DNA of 64,000 nucleotides, taken from Acidobacteriota bacterium (GTDB lineage Bacteria; Acidobacteriota; Blastocatellia; Pyrinomonadales; Pyrinomonadaceae). Within the stretch, counting starts at the first letter, position 1, and the number at the start of each line of letters is the position of its first letter. The stretch is taken from assembly GCA_003223935.1 (NCBI GenBank), contig QHXQ01000029.1, positions 1-64,000 of the forward strand, written 5' to 3'. The translations under genes were made by a program, and so were the position numbers. The notes under the pieces were generated by a model, which saw nothing but the letters and a program-made list of their open reading frames with translations, did not search any database and was not told where the DNA came from. Positions 54,318 through 63,159 of the stretch are shown here, piece by piece.

Positions 54318-55138
54318 AGTTCGATCCACGGCATCGGTTCTTTGTGATGCGAGAGCATGATCTGCGTCGTCGTCTGGAAAAGCTCGCCGCGTTCTTGCAG
54401 CGCGACTTCGGCGGAGAGCTTGGCGACGTAAGGATTATTAGCGCGTTGCGAGAGGTGCGCGAGGACGATGTGCTGAGCGCCGCCGTCGTAGCCTTCACGC
54501 AGCCACGCGGCCACGTCCTCGTTCGAGAGATGGCCGGTGCGCGAAAGTATCCGCTGCTTCAACTCCCAAGGATAGACGCTGCACGCCTTGAGCATGTCGC
54601 GGCTGTGGTTCGACTCGATGACGATGGCGGCGCAACCGCGCAGACGCTCGTTAATCAGCGTCGTGATGCAGCCGAAGTCCATCAGCGTCGCAAGCTTCAC
54701 CCCGGCGTGCGTCGCCGTGAAGCCGAAGTTATCCACCGCATCGTGCGGGATGGTGAACGGATGAAAGTCTATCTCGCCGACGCGGAAATCCTGACTCGAT
54801 GAAATCTCAACCGTGCGGTCGTGCAACACGTCGGCGCGTTTGCGCGGCTCGTCGTTGCCGACGCCCGCGCGTTCGCCGATGTACGCCTCGCGCGTCGCGC
54901 CCGAAATGTAAACCGGACACGACAGACTCTTCAGCAACACGCGCAAGCCGCCCGCATGATCGCTGTGCTCGTGTGTGATGATGACGCCCGACAACTCCGC
55001 CGCGTCGCAGCCGACAAGCGCCAGCCGCCTGACAATCTCTTTCGCGCTCAAACCCGCATCCACGAGCACGCGCGTCTGCCCCGCGCAGATGAGCACGGCG
55101 TTGCCGGTCGAGCCGCTGCCTAAGACTGTGAAACGCAT
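54314..55138 (-). CDS. WalJ/YycJ-like metallo-beta-lactamase fold hydrolase
   Basis: A 274-residue cytoplasmic MBL-fold protein of the WalJ/YycJ type, which processes DNA 5' ends in firmicutes. The HxHxDH motif is HEHSDH at 56-61, after the FTVLGSGSTGNA opening; later SNHSRDML, GHLSNEDV and LAHLSQRANNP supply the other ligands. The start is the ATG at 55138 (MRFTVLGSGS), since the ATG at 55153 lies inside a heptad hairpin. There is no Shine-Dalgarno. The lipoprotein gene overlaps its end. A DNA-repair role is inferred from homologues. Confidence 0.9.
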   Translation of the reverse strand: MRFTVLGSGSTGNAVLICAGQTRVLVDAGLSAKEIVRRLALVGCDAAELSGVIITHEHSDHAGGLRVLLKSLSCPVYISGATREAYIGERAGVGNDEPRKRADVLHDRTVEISSSQDFRVGEIDFHPFTIPHDAVDNFGFTATHAGVKLATLMDFGCITTLINERLRGCAAIVIESNHSRDMLKACSVYPWELKQRILSRTGHLSNEDVAAWLREGYDGGAQHIVLAHLSQRANNPYVAKLSAEVALQERGELFQTTTQIMLSHHKEPMPWIEL

Positions 55139-55152
55139 CAGTTTCAAGTTCA

Positions 55153-55209
55153 AGGTTCAAGGTTGCAGGTTCAAGGTCAAATAAACTTTGAACCTGCAAC
55201 CTTGAACCT
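55153..55209. repeat. Heptad hairpin element 12 (AGGTTCA type)
   Basis: Arm 55153-55177 pairs with 55185-55209 with one mismatch in 25 and a 7-base loop. The heptamers match element 11. Further units run down to 55140, so the element fills the gap between the M16 stop and the WalJ-like ATG. Confidence 0.93.
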
Positions 55210-56489
55210 CATATTTCTAATCGCGCCCGATCAATACGGAAGCCGTCGAGATTGCCGAGTGCGCCGAAGGCGAGCGCGTTAGTCGTGAAGGAGGCGCGGG
55301 CGAGGCGCTGTAAATCGTCGGGCGTGACGGCTTCGAGGCGGCGGATGATCTCGTCGGGCGCAATGTGGCGGCCGTGTATGATCTCTTGGCGCGCGAGCGT
55401 ACCGGCACGTGCGCTCGTTGATTCGAGACTCAAGAGGATCGAAGCGATGGCTTGATCCTTCACCAGCCGTAGCTCGTCTGCGCCGACATGCACGCGGACG
55501 ACGCGGCGCAGTTCGGCGAGCGCGAGGTCGAGCACTTGGTCAACTTGCGCGGGCGACGTGCCGGCATAGATGTGAAAGACGCCGACGTCTGTGTAGCCCG
55601 AAGCGGCCGCGCCGACCGAATAGGCCAGCCCGCGCTCCTCGCGGATTGATTGCCAGAGGCGGCTCGACGTGCCGCCGCCGATGATCGAGGCGAGCAGGCT
55701 CGCGGCATAACGATCTTCGGAGCGCGCAGAAGGCCACGGCGTTGCCAAGATCAAATGCGCCTGTTCAAGCTCTTGTTTGCGTTCGGCGAAGATGGGCGCG
55801 GCGGCGATGGGCGGTGCAGTCGCGTCCGGCTCAAGGGTGGATGTTTCTACCGCTTCGATGTCGGCGCAAGCGCGCGCGGCGAGTTCGACCAGTTGCTCGT
55901 GTTGGACGTTGCCGGCAGCGGCGATGATGAAATTGCGCGGCGCGAAAGCCTGCGCGTGAAAACGTGCAGTGCGCTCGTGAGTGAAGGACGAGACCGTCTC
56001 GGCCGTGCCTTCGATGGGACGACCCAAAGCGTGATCGGGGAAATAAGCGGCGTTGAAGAGTTCGCCCAAGAACTCTTCGGGCGAGTCTTCGACCATCTTC
56101 ATCTCTTCGATGATGACGCGCTGCTCAAGCTGTAAATCCTGCTCATCGAAGCGGGGCCTGAGCAGCATGTCTGCGAGCAGATCGAACGCTTGCGGCAGAG
56201 CAGTGTCCACGACCTTGAGCGTGAAGCCGGTCAGTTCGTGCGACGTGTAAGCATCGAAATGGCCGCCGAGCCGATCAGATTCGACGGCGATGTCATAGGC
56301 CGTGCGCCGCTCTGTCCCTTTGAAGACTGTATGCTCAATGAAATGGCAGATGCCGTTGAGTTTGGCGGGTTCGTGGCGCGAGCCGCGCCGCACCCAGATG
56401 CCTAGTGTGACCGAGCGCAGGCTCGGCATGAATTCAGTCAAGATCGTCGCGCCGTTGGCGAGTCTGGTTGAACAAATCTGTTCGGTCAT
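55209..56489 (-). CDS. M16 zinc peptidase (MPP/YmxG-like)
   Basis: A 426-residue M16B peptidase without a signal peptide, like cytoplasmic processing peptidases. The zinc motif HFIEH (His49, Glu52, His53) in GICHFIEHTVFKGT is intact, with Glu in VIIEEMKMVEDSPEE further on. The length matches YmxG/MPP-like single-half enzymes that work as homodimers. The ATG at 56489 has agaggt just upstream; the frame to 56567 has no support. It is separated by a heptad hairpin from the WalJ-like gene. Its natural substrate is unknown. Confidence 0.93.
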   Translation of the reverse strand: MTEQICSTRLANGATILTEFMPSLRSVTLGIWVRRGSRHEPAKLNGICHFIEHTVFKGTERRTAYDIAVESDRLGGHFDAYTSHELTGFTLKVVDTALPQAFDLLADMLLRPRFDEQDLQLEQRVIIEEMKMVEDSPEEFLGELFNAAYFPDHALGRPIEGTAETVSSFTHERTARFHAQAFAPRNFIIAAAGNVQHEQLVELAARACADIEAVETSTLEPDATAPPIAAAPIFAERKQELEQAHLILATPWPSARSEDRYAASLLASIIGGGTSSRLWQSIREERGLAYSVGAAASGYTDVGVFHIYAGTSPAQVDQVLDLALAELRRVVRVHVGADELRLVKDQAIASILLSLESTSARAGTLARQEIIHGRHIAPDEIIRRLEAVTPDDLQRLARASFTTNALAFGALGNLDGFRIDRARLEI

Positions 56490-56837
56490 TACCTCTGAAA
56501 TGTGCTGAAATCTGGAAAATTCCGGCCCGGTCGGTAAGCATTTTTGCAGCACCCTGCATCGTAGCATGTGCCCAGACCGCGAGCAAACGACCGACGGCGC
56601 GACTTAAAAGCTTGCTTGACACTGTTCCAGCATTAGTTAGAAAATGGCACTCTTCGCTCAGGCGAGCCATGCAAAGGCAATGTCACACAAGCAGCGTTAA
56701 GGTTGCGGAGTGCAAACAACTTCGCACCGACTCTGGCCGCGAACCGGAGGGCAACTGACAGGGAGATCGCTTGAGGGCGCGACCGCTCGTGCGTGAGAAA
56801 TTTCCGCACGGCACGCGCGCCGGGAGGTTTCGGCGCT
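56490..56837. other. Divergent intergenic region between the M16 gene and the outer-membrane protein gene
   Basis: These 348 bases hold no gene I can support. A plausible housekeeping promoter lies at 56616-56643. Short frames here (for example from 56434 on the minus strand) have no ribosome-binding site or homologous look. Confidence 0.5.
56616..56643 (+). promoter_or_regulatory. Housekeeping promoter candidate before the OMP gene
   Basis: TTGACA (56616-56621), a 16-base spacer and TAGAAA (56638-56643) resemble a sigma-70 promoter with a perfect -35 and a fair -10. It is 195 bases before the ATG at 56838. Confidence 0.3.
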
Positions 56838-58622
56838 ATGAGATCAATTCTACGGCGGGCAGGACTGACGCTCTTCGCTTTTACATTCGTGCTTGCAGTC
56901 GCAGGTCAATCGCAGACCTACGGCGCGGGCACGAGTCACCGGCTCGGCACGATTAGCGGCACCGTGCGCGATAGTCACGGGCAACCGCTTGCCGGCGCGC
57001 TCGTCCAACTCTTGCGCGACGGCGCAAAAGAGGTCGTCAAGCAGACGCGCAGCAACGCGGACGGTTCGTTCTCGACGCGCATCGCACCCGGTCGCTACGT
57101 CTTGAGCGCTATCGCCGATGGTTTCAGTGCCGTCACCTTCACCGCCGTTCAAGTCAACCCTTCAGACGAACTCATCTATCGCTTCAATCTAGTCCCGCTC
57201 GGTCAGGGGCGCACCGTGCCCGAACGACGCGCAGACCGCAACGATCCCAAGTGGCGTCTGCGCGCGGCGCAGGCTCATCGTTCGATCTTCCAAGCTGGCG
57301 AAGAAGACGACAGCACGGTTGCAGCAGTCGAGAATGCAATTGAGAGCGCCGCCGATGCGCAGGCCGAAGCGGCAGCGCAAGCCGCAGACCCACTGCTTTC
57401 GTCGCCTGACTACGAGCGCCGGCCCGTGCATGGGGTCGTCGAAACATTCGCCGCCACGTCGGCCAATCCGCGCGCGCCTGCTTACGTCGGCACAAACTTC
57501 GCCATCGCCGAGCGCGCGAGCGGCAATGTCGAGTTGATCTTTGCCGGCCAATTCGGCACGAACTCGCTGGCCCGTTTTGAGACGACCGGGCGCATGCACG
57601 TTAATGCCAAGCATCGCGTCAGCGCGACGCTCGGCGGTGCCAGCCTGCCGCTTCTCTTCAAGCAATTGGACGAGCCGCGCACGCTCAATCAAGTCTCTGT
57701 GCGCGCGGTTGACGAGTGGGTCGTGCGCGACGGCGTGGTGGTTGTGCTCGGGCTTGATTATTCGCGCTTCCTCGGCTCGAAGGGGAGCGGCGCGCTCAGC
57801 CCGCGCCTCGGTTTTGAGTTTGCCGCCAACGGGCGCACGCGCCTGCGCTTCGGCTACACGCCCGGAGATAATTCAGCCGGCGCGCAATCGGTCGCCAATG
57901 TCTCTGAAGACGAGCCAGTGGTCTTTCCAGAGATGAGCGAGCAGGCGGTCGCGTTCGTGGATGGGCGCGCGGTGACGGAGCGTAATCAACGGCTAGAGTT
58001 CGGCGTCGAGCGCGTGCTGGATAACAGATCGAGCGTCGAGGCGACCGCCTTCTTCGACACGACTGACGGGCGCGGCGTCGGCTTGATGAGCGTGCCGCTC
58101 AACTCGTTTAGCGATCAGCAGGGCGCGACCTTGTTGCGCGTCGCCAATCAACAGGGTGGGGGGCGCGGCTTGCGCGTCGTCTATACGCGGCGACTGAGCA
58201 AGTTCTTGCGCGCTTCGGCCGGTTATGCGGTTGGGCGCGGGCAAGCGCTTGCGCCCGGCGCGGGGGGCGACAGCACAGCGCCCGATCAAATCTTCCACAA
58301 CAGTCTCTTCCAGACGGCCGCCGCGCAACTTGATTCCGCCTTCGACACAGGCACGCGCATCCGCACCGTCTTGCGCTTCTCGCCGCGTGCTTCCGTGTTT
58401 GCGATTGATCCGTTCGCGGGCCGGCTCGCCGTCTTTGACCCCAGTTTGAGCATCCTCGTGACGCAGGACTTGCCGACCTTCGGCTTGCCCGTCCGCGCCG
58501 AAGCGGTGCTCGACGCGCGCAACCTGCTCGACGCGCAGTGCGGCGTCGAAGAGGGCGACAAGCTGACCTTCATCAGCAGCACACACCGCTCTGTGCGCGG
58601 CGGCATCTCAGTCAGATTTTAA
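56838..58622 (+). CDS. Outer-membrane beta-barrel protein with carboxypeptidase-regulatory-like domain
   Basis: A 594-residue exported protein. The signal peptide is followed by a carboxypeptidase-regulatory-like domain (about 33-115, ISGTVRDSHGQPLAGALVQLL; SFSTRIAPGRYVLSA). The C-terminal 370 residues show alternating strands and end in an aromatic GGISVRF, as in outer-membrane barrels. It resembles the shorter TonB-dependent-receptor-like (Oar) proteins abundant in Acidobacteria, but I see no plug or TonB box. The ATG at 56838 has gggagg 9 bases upstream; the GTG at 56793 is less likely. Confidence 0.8.
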   Translation: MRSILRRAGLTLFAFTFVLAVAGQSQTYGAGTSHRLGTISGTVRDSHGQPLAGALVQLLRDGAKEVVKQTRSNADGSFSTRIAPGRYVLSAIADGFSAVTFTAVQVNPSDELIYRFNLVPLGQGRTVPERRADRNDPKWRLRAAQAHRSIFQAGEEDDSTVAAVENAIESAADAQAEAAAQAADPLLSSPDYERRPVHGVVETFAATSANPRAPAYVGTNFAIAERASGNVELIFAGQFGTNSLARFETTGRMHVNAKHRVSATLGGASLPLLFKQLDEPRTLNQVSVRAVDEWVVRDGVVVVLGLDYSRFLGSKGSGALSPRLGFEFAANGRTRLRFGYTPGDNSAGAQSVANVSEDEPVVFPEMSEQAVAFVDGRAVTERNQRLEFGVERVLDNRSSVEATAFFDTTDGRGVGLMSVPLNSFSDQQGATLLRVANQQGGGRGLRVVYTRRLSKFLRASAGYAVGRGQALAPGAGGDSTAPDQIFHNSLFQTAAAQLDSAFDTGTRIRTVLRFSPRASVFAIDPFAGRLAVFDPSLSILVTQDLPTFGLPVRAEAVLDARNLLDAQCGVEEGDKLTFISSTHRSVRGGISVRF

Positions 58623-58928
58623 GAACGGTGGCAAGTGACAAGTGACGAGTGACGAGCAAAAGTAGTTTTCAACTCGTCACTCGTCACTGTTTTTGTCGTC
58701 CAAAATCTTGGAGATATACGAAAAATCGGATCGGGGTCGGTGTATTTTTCGGGCAAACTCGATGCTGGCAAGGCGCTGGCTATTGGAATCGGCGCAGAAC
58801 ACACGGACATGTTGAGGCGCTTGCAATGTGCAGCCGACGCGCATTCAATTCATGAGCGCGGCGGTTTAATTGGAACATCGTTTGCTTTTAATCTATCGGT
58901 TTAGCAAGGGGGCGCGAGGTTTAATGTC
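58623..58928. other. Intergenic region between the OMP and histidine kinase genes
   Basis: This 306-base gap starts with the heptad hairpin at 58641-58688. The rest is mixed-composition sequence with no gene and no clear promoter. Confidence 0.5.
58641..58688. repeat. Heptad hairpin element 14 (AGTGACG type), terminator-like
   Basis: AGTGACGAGTGACGAG (58641-58656) pairs exactly with 58673-58688 around a 16-base loop, followed by GTTTTT. Additional units (GGCAAGT, GACAAGT) extend upstream from 58630. It may end the OMP transcript. Confidence 0.92.
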
Positions 58929-61910
58929 GTGAAAGGATCGGTGCTGACAACACGGACTTGGATGCTGCTGCTGGTGACGGCTCTGCTCGTCGCTGCCGGC
59001 GCGCTCAACTTCGCACAGCGCCTCACGCACAAGCCGCCCTTGACCGACGGCGTCGAGTGGAAACAGACGAAGGATGGCATCTACGCGCGTACGGTCGCGC
59101 CGGACGCGCCCGCGAGCCGCGCCGGTGTGTTGGGCCTGCAACCGGGCGATCATCTGATCGCCATCAGTCTTGACGAGATCAACTTCGAGCCGGTCGTCTC
59201 TTCAGCCGACGTGCAGATTTATCTCGAAGAGGCGCAGAAGGGCACGGGCCGTCTGGTCTATCGCATCGAGCGGCCGTCATTCCCCGCAGAGACGCGCTAC
59301 TACGACATCTACATCTCAGACCTTAGCCCCATTCCGAATCGCACGACGCGCGACTACTACATCAACTTCATCGGCGTCGTCTATCTGCTCGTCGGTCTCT
59401 TCGTCCTGTTCAAACAAGGCGGGCGCGCGCCCTTCGTCCTGCACTTCACGACGCTCTGTCTCACGGCCTTCGTCTTCCATTTCTACAAGCCCATCGGCAC
59501 ATACGAAGACCTCGACAAGTCCATCGCGTTTTTAGACGATGCGGCCTACATCTTCTTCGCCGCGCTCTTTCTGCATTTCTGCGCCATCTATCCGACGCGC
59601 CGACAGCTATCTGAACAGAGGCGTTGGCTCGCCGTGCTGCTCTACGTGCCCGCGATCTGTCTGACCCTGTTGACGGCGCTCGCGGCTTACCAGAATGAGA
59701 TCGGCTACGTCCTGCACGTACACATGCCGGCCATCTCGGATGAGTTTATCCGCAAACTCTACACGGCCGACCTCGCGCACTTGGTCGTCGCCTTGATCGC
59801 GGGCGCGGTCATTTTGATCCGGCGCTTCTGGCGCAGCAAGAACGCGGTCGTGCGGCAACAGTTGAAGTGGGTCGTGTGGGGATCAGTGTTGGCGATTGCG
59901 CCGTTCACGCTGCTCTACGCGGTCGGCTATCTGTTCGGCGATGTGAGCGCGGGCGTCTCTGCGGCCGACGCCGAGACGAAGCGTTGGCTGACGGACGCGG
60001 CCGTGCTGCCGCTCGTCTTGATCCCGCTCACGTTCGGCAATTCGGTCGTGCGCTACCGTTTGATGGATGTGGACATCGTCGTGCGCCGCGCGGCCGTCTA
60101 TGCGCTGACGACGCTGGCCATTGCGCTCATGCTCGGCGCGGTCGTCTATGTGGCCGGCCTCTACGCGCTGGGCGGCGAGATGACGCCGGGCATCATCACC
60201 TTGCGCGTGATCGTCTCGGTGCTCGGCATGGCGGCGATTGTGATGAGCGCTGCGCCGCTCAAGAATTTCTTGCAAGTGCGCGTTGACCGGCTCTTTTACG
60301 GCGAGCGTTACGACATGCGGCAGGGCTTACTCGACTTTGGCCGCACGCTCTCCGCGACGACCGCGCTTGAGCCTTTGCTCGATGCGCTCGTCGGCCGTCT
60401 GCAACAGGTGCTCGGCGTCGCGCGCGTCGCTATCTTTATTGAAGACACGAACGCGCCGTCCGGTTATCGCGTCGCACGCGCTGTCGGACTTGGGCAACAC
60501 GAGTTGCAAGTGCCGCCCGACTTCCGCGAGATGATCCGCGCACGCTCCGCCGCCACAGGCATCGTCCGCGCCGACGACATCGAACTGCCACTCGACTCAA
60601 CGAGCGGCTATGTCCGCCGCACGCTGCACTACTACGTGCCTTGTGTCGTGCGCGGGCGCATGGTCGCGGTCATCGGCTTGGGCCGCTCGATGGGCGGCGA
60701 GTTGTTGTCGTCCGAAGACCTCGAAATTTTGCGCACCGTGTCGGGCTATGTCGCGGTCGCCATCGAGAACAGCCTGCTCTATCAGGAGCAGCACGAGCGC
60801 GCCGCCGAGCTTGAATCGTTGAAAGAGTTCAACGAATCAATCATCGAATCAATCAACGTCGGCTTGCTCGCAGTTGATCCAGAGGGGCGCATTACGGGTT
60901 GCAACAGCGCGCTCGAAGCGCTGCTCGGCGTCAGCCGCGATGAGGCCGTCAATCAACACGTCGCAGATTTATTCGCGGACGATTTTGCCGAGACCTTGCA
61001 ACAAGTCTTGGGTCGCGCCGGCTGGGCACTCGCCGACGTGCGCCACATCTACAAACTGCATACGGCGACGCAACGCGGCCACTCGCTCATCCTCAACATC
61101 GCGTTCGCGCCTTTGCGCCGCACCGAAAGCGGCGAACACACGGGTGCGCTCGTCGTGCTTGAAGACGTGACGGCGCGCGTCCGGCTCGAAGAGCAGTTGC
61201 AACAGCGCGAGAAACTTTCGTCCATCGGGCTGTTGGCCGCAGGCGTCGCGCACGAGATCAACACGCCGCTCACGGGCGTCTCAAGCTACACGCAAATGCT
61301 GCTCAACATGCTTGCGGAGACCGATCCGAAACACGCGCTCTTGCAAAAGATCAGCCGGCAGACCGAACGCGCCACAGGCATCGTCAATAACCTGCTCAAC
61401 TTCTCGCGCACCGGCAACGTCACAGAGTTCGGCGCGCTTGACTTGAACCGCGTGCTTGACGACACGCTGCAACTCTTAGAACCGCAACTGCGCCAGAGCC
61501 AGATCGAGATCGCGCGCGCTTACGACGCGACGCTCCCGCCCGCTTACGGCAACGGCGGCAAACTCCAACAGGTCTTCACCAACCTGCTCTTGAACGCACG
61601 CGACGCGCTGCCCGCAGGCGGGCGCATCACGCTCAAGACCGCGTGCGACGAAGACGGCATGCTCACCATCGAGATCGCCGACACAGGCATCGGCATCGCG
61701 CCTGAGAACGTCGCGCGCATCTACGATCCGTTCTTCACCACGAAGGGTGTCGGGCGCGGCACAGGTCTAGGGTTAGCCGTCAGCTACGGCATCGTGCAAG
61801 AGCACTCCGGTCACATCTCTGTCCACAGCGCACCGGGTCGCGGCACAACCTTCCGCATCACGCTCCCGACCGCACAGACACGCGCACGTCTCCAAGCCGC
61901 GAGCGACTAA
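58929..61910 (+). CDS. Membrane histidine kinase with PDZ, GAF and PAS domains
   Basis: A 993-residue sensor kinase. After one N-terminal helix, a PDZ-like domain (about 40-120) contains APDAPASRAGVLGLQPGDHLIAIS. About seven to eight helices follow (140-440), then GAF (470-620), PAS (640-760), HisKA with phospho-His775 (AAGVAHEINTPL) and HATPase_c (EIADTGIGIAPE, GTGLGLAVSYG). There is no receiver, so the partner is separate; the sigma-54 regulator at 63160 is the obvious candidate. It starts with GTG at 58929; a GTG at 58941 has a closer aaagga site, so the exact start is uncertain. Confidence 0.9.
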   Translation: MKGSVLTTRTWMLLLVTALLVAAGALNFAQRLTHKPPLTDGVEWKQTKDGIYARTVAPDAPASRAGVLGLQPGDHLIAISLDEINFEPVVSSADVQIYLEEAQKGTGRLVYRIERPSFPAETRYYDIYISDLSPIPNRTTRDYYINFIGVVYLLVGLFVLFKQGGRAPFVLHFTTLCLTAFVFHFYKPIGTYEDLDKSIAFLDDAAYIFFAALFLHFCAIYPTRRQLSEQRRWLAVLLYVPAICLTLLTALAAYQNEIGYVLHVHMPAISDEFIRKLYTADLAHLVVALIAGAVILIRRFWRSKNAVVRQQLKWVVWGSVLAIAPFTLLYAVGYLFGDVSAGVSAADAETKRWLTDAAVLPLVLIPLTFGNSVVRYRLMDVDIVVRRAAVYALTTLAIALMLGAVVYVAGLYALGGEMTPGIITLRVIVSVLGMAAIVMSAAPLKNFLQVRVDRLFYGERYDMRQGLLDFGRTLSATTALEPLLDALVGRLQQVLGVARVAIFIEDTNAPSGYRVARAVGLGQHELQVPPDFREMIRARSAATGIVRADDIELPLDSTSGYVRRTLHYYVPCVVRGRMVAVIGLGRSMGGELLSSEDLEILRTVSGYVAVAIENSLLYQEQHERAAELESLKEFNESIIESINVGLLAVDPEGRITGCNSALEALLGVSRDEAVNQHVADLFADDFAETLQQVLGRAGWALADVRHIYKLHTATQRGHSLILNIAFAPLRRTESGEHTGALVVLEDVTARVRLEEQLQQREKLSSIGLLAAGVAHEINTPLTGVSSYTQMLLNMLAETDPKHALLQKISRQTERATGIVNNLLNFSRTGNVTEFGALDLNRVLDDTLQLLEPQLRQSQIEIARAYDATLPPAYGNGGKLQQVFTNLLLNARDALPAGGRITLKTACDEDGMLTIEIADTGIGIAPENVARIYDPFFTTKGVGRGTGLGLAVSYGIVQEHSGHISVHSAPGRGTTFRITLPTAQTRARLQAASD

Positions 61911-62070
61911 GCGAAAAGAATTTTGTGCGCACAGCTTGCAAATTTGAAATCTCATATTTGCGATCATAAATATGCACGGCTTTCTCTCGTCCAACCTTTT
62001 TCTTTCGCGTGCTTGGTGCTAAGCTCTCGCGCGTTCCAGTTCTGACAATCGAGCGGCAGGTCGAATCGGC

Positions 62071-63081
62071 ATGACTCACAGTCGCAGACTCTTCGGGCGC
62101 GGCGTTAGGTGCGCGCTTCTGTGTGCGTGTGCGGTGTTGTGTTTGCTAGTTGTGTTCACGGTGCAAGCCGGATCAGGCGCTGCCGAAACGGCGACGACGC
62201 AACCGGCGAACTTGATGTTGCAACTGCGTTCGTTTGCGGCGGGCGCGACGGCGCGACTTGAGATCGAGCCGACGACGACGGGCGGGCGCGTGCGTCTGAC
62301 CGCGACGAATCTGCCGCCACCGAACAAACTCGCGCCCAACGCGCGCGTCTATCTCGTCTGGGCCACGGGCGGGCGCATCCTGCGGCTCGGCGAGTTGCGC
62401 CGCGACGCGCGCGGCAATGCTGCGCTTGAGTTCGCACACCCCACCTCGTTTCAACGCTACAGCCTGATCGTCACGGCTGAAGAGCATGCGCAGACAGATC
62501 ATCCGGGTGGCGCGCCCGTCTTCTCCACGCGCGCGGGCGAAGTCCACGCGCTCTTCGCCACGTCGTCCGTGCGCCCGCGCACCGACGATAGAGACGCGCA
62601 TGTGAATGTCACACGCCCGGTCGTCCGTGCCCGCCGTGTGACAAGCGTTGCTGCAAACGGAGACTTCTACGCGAGCATTGACGAGGCGTTGAGGAGTGCC
62701 ACGAACGCGCGCGACATAACGCTCGTCGGCACACGCCGCGCCACACGGCACGCACGCGGGCAAGCGCGCGTCGGTGCGACCGACGGCATGGCTTACGTGC
62801 GCGCACTCTTTCAACGTGTGCCGCCGCCCGCACGCTTCGGCGCGAATCGCTACGTCCTTTGGGCCACGACGCCCGAAGGTCGCTCGCACTATCTCGGCAG
62901 CTTGCCCCGACGCGGCTTGAACAACACAAACACCTACGTCCGCGCCACCGGCGTGGACGCCGCACAATTCGATCTACTCGTCACGGCCGAGCGCGGCCGG
63001 CGCGTACGTGGCACACGTCGCGTGTTGGCCACCGTCAAAGCGCAGCGCGTCTATCAACGACCGCGCCGCGTCGGTCGTTGA
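62071..63081 (+). CDS. Secreted protein with two RskA-like repeat domains, unknown function
   Basis: A 336-residue exported protein with a signal peptide at about 10-36. Two domains of similar pattern follow: NARVYLVWATGGRILRLGEL with YSLIVTAEEH, and NRYVLWATTPEGRSHYLGSL with FDLLVTAERG. A Arg-rich linker separates them. The same pattern is found twice in the 45345 gene. It resembles the RskA anti-sigma C-terminal domain, but there is no zinc-binding N-terminus or transmembrane anchor. The ATG at 62071 lacks a good ribosome-binding site. It separates the histidine kinase from its presumed regulator. Confidence 0.75.
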   Translation: MTHSRRLFGRGVRCALLCACAVLCLLVVFTVQAGSGAAETATTQPANLMLQLRSFAAGATARLEIEPTTTGGRVRLTATNLPPPNKLAPNARVYLVWATGGRILRLGELRRDARGNAALEFAHPTSFQRYSLIVTAEEHAQTDHPGGAPVFSTRAGEVHALFATSSVRPRTDDRDAHVNVTRPVVRARRVTSVAANGDFYASIDEALRSATNARDITLVGTRRATRHARGQARVGATDGMAYVRALFQRVPPPARFGANRYVLWATTPEGRSHYLGSLPRRGLNNTNTYVRATGVDAAQFDLLVTAERGRRVRGTRRVLATVKAQRVYQRPRRVGR

Positions 63082-63106
63082 ATCAACCCGCGCGCCCGCT
63101 TTTGAT

Positions 63107-63146
63107 CTATTCACCCTTTACCATTTACCATGCACCCTTGACTCGC
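63107..63146. repeat. Single-arm heptad (TTTACCA type)
   Basis: ATTCACC, CTTTACC, ATTTACC, ATGCACC and CTTGACT follow one another, ending 14 bases before the regulator ATG at 63160. No complementary arm is present in the gap. Confidence 0.65.
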
Positions 63147-63159
63147 ATCTAACAGGCTT

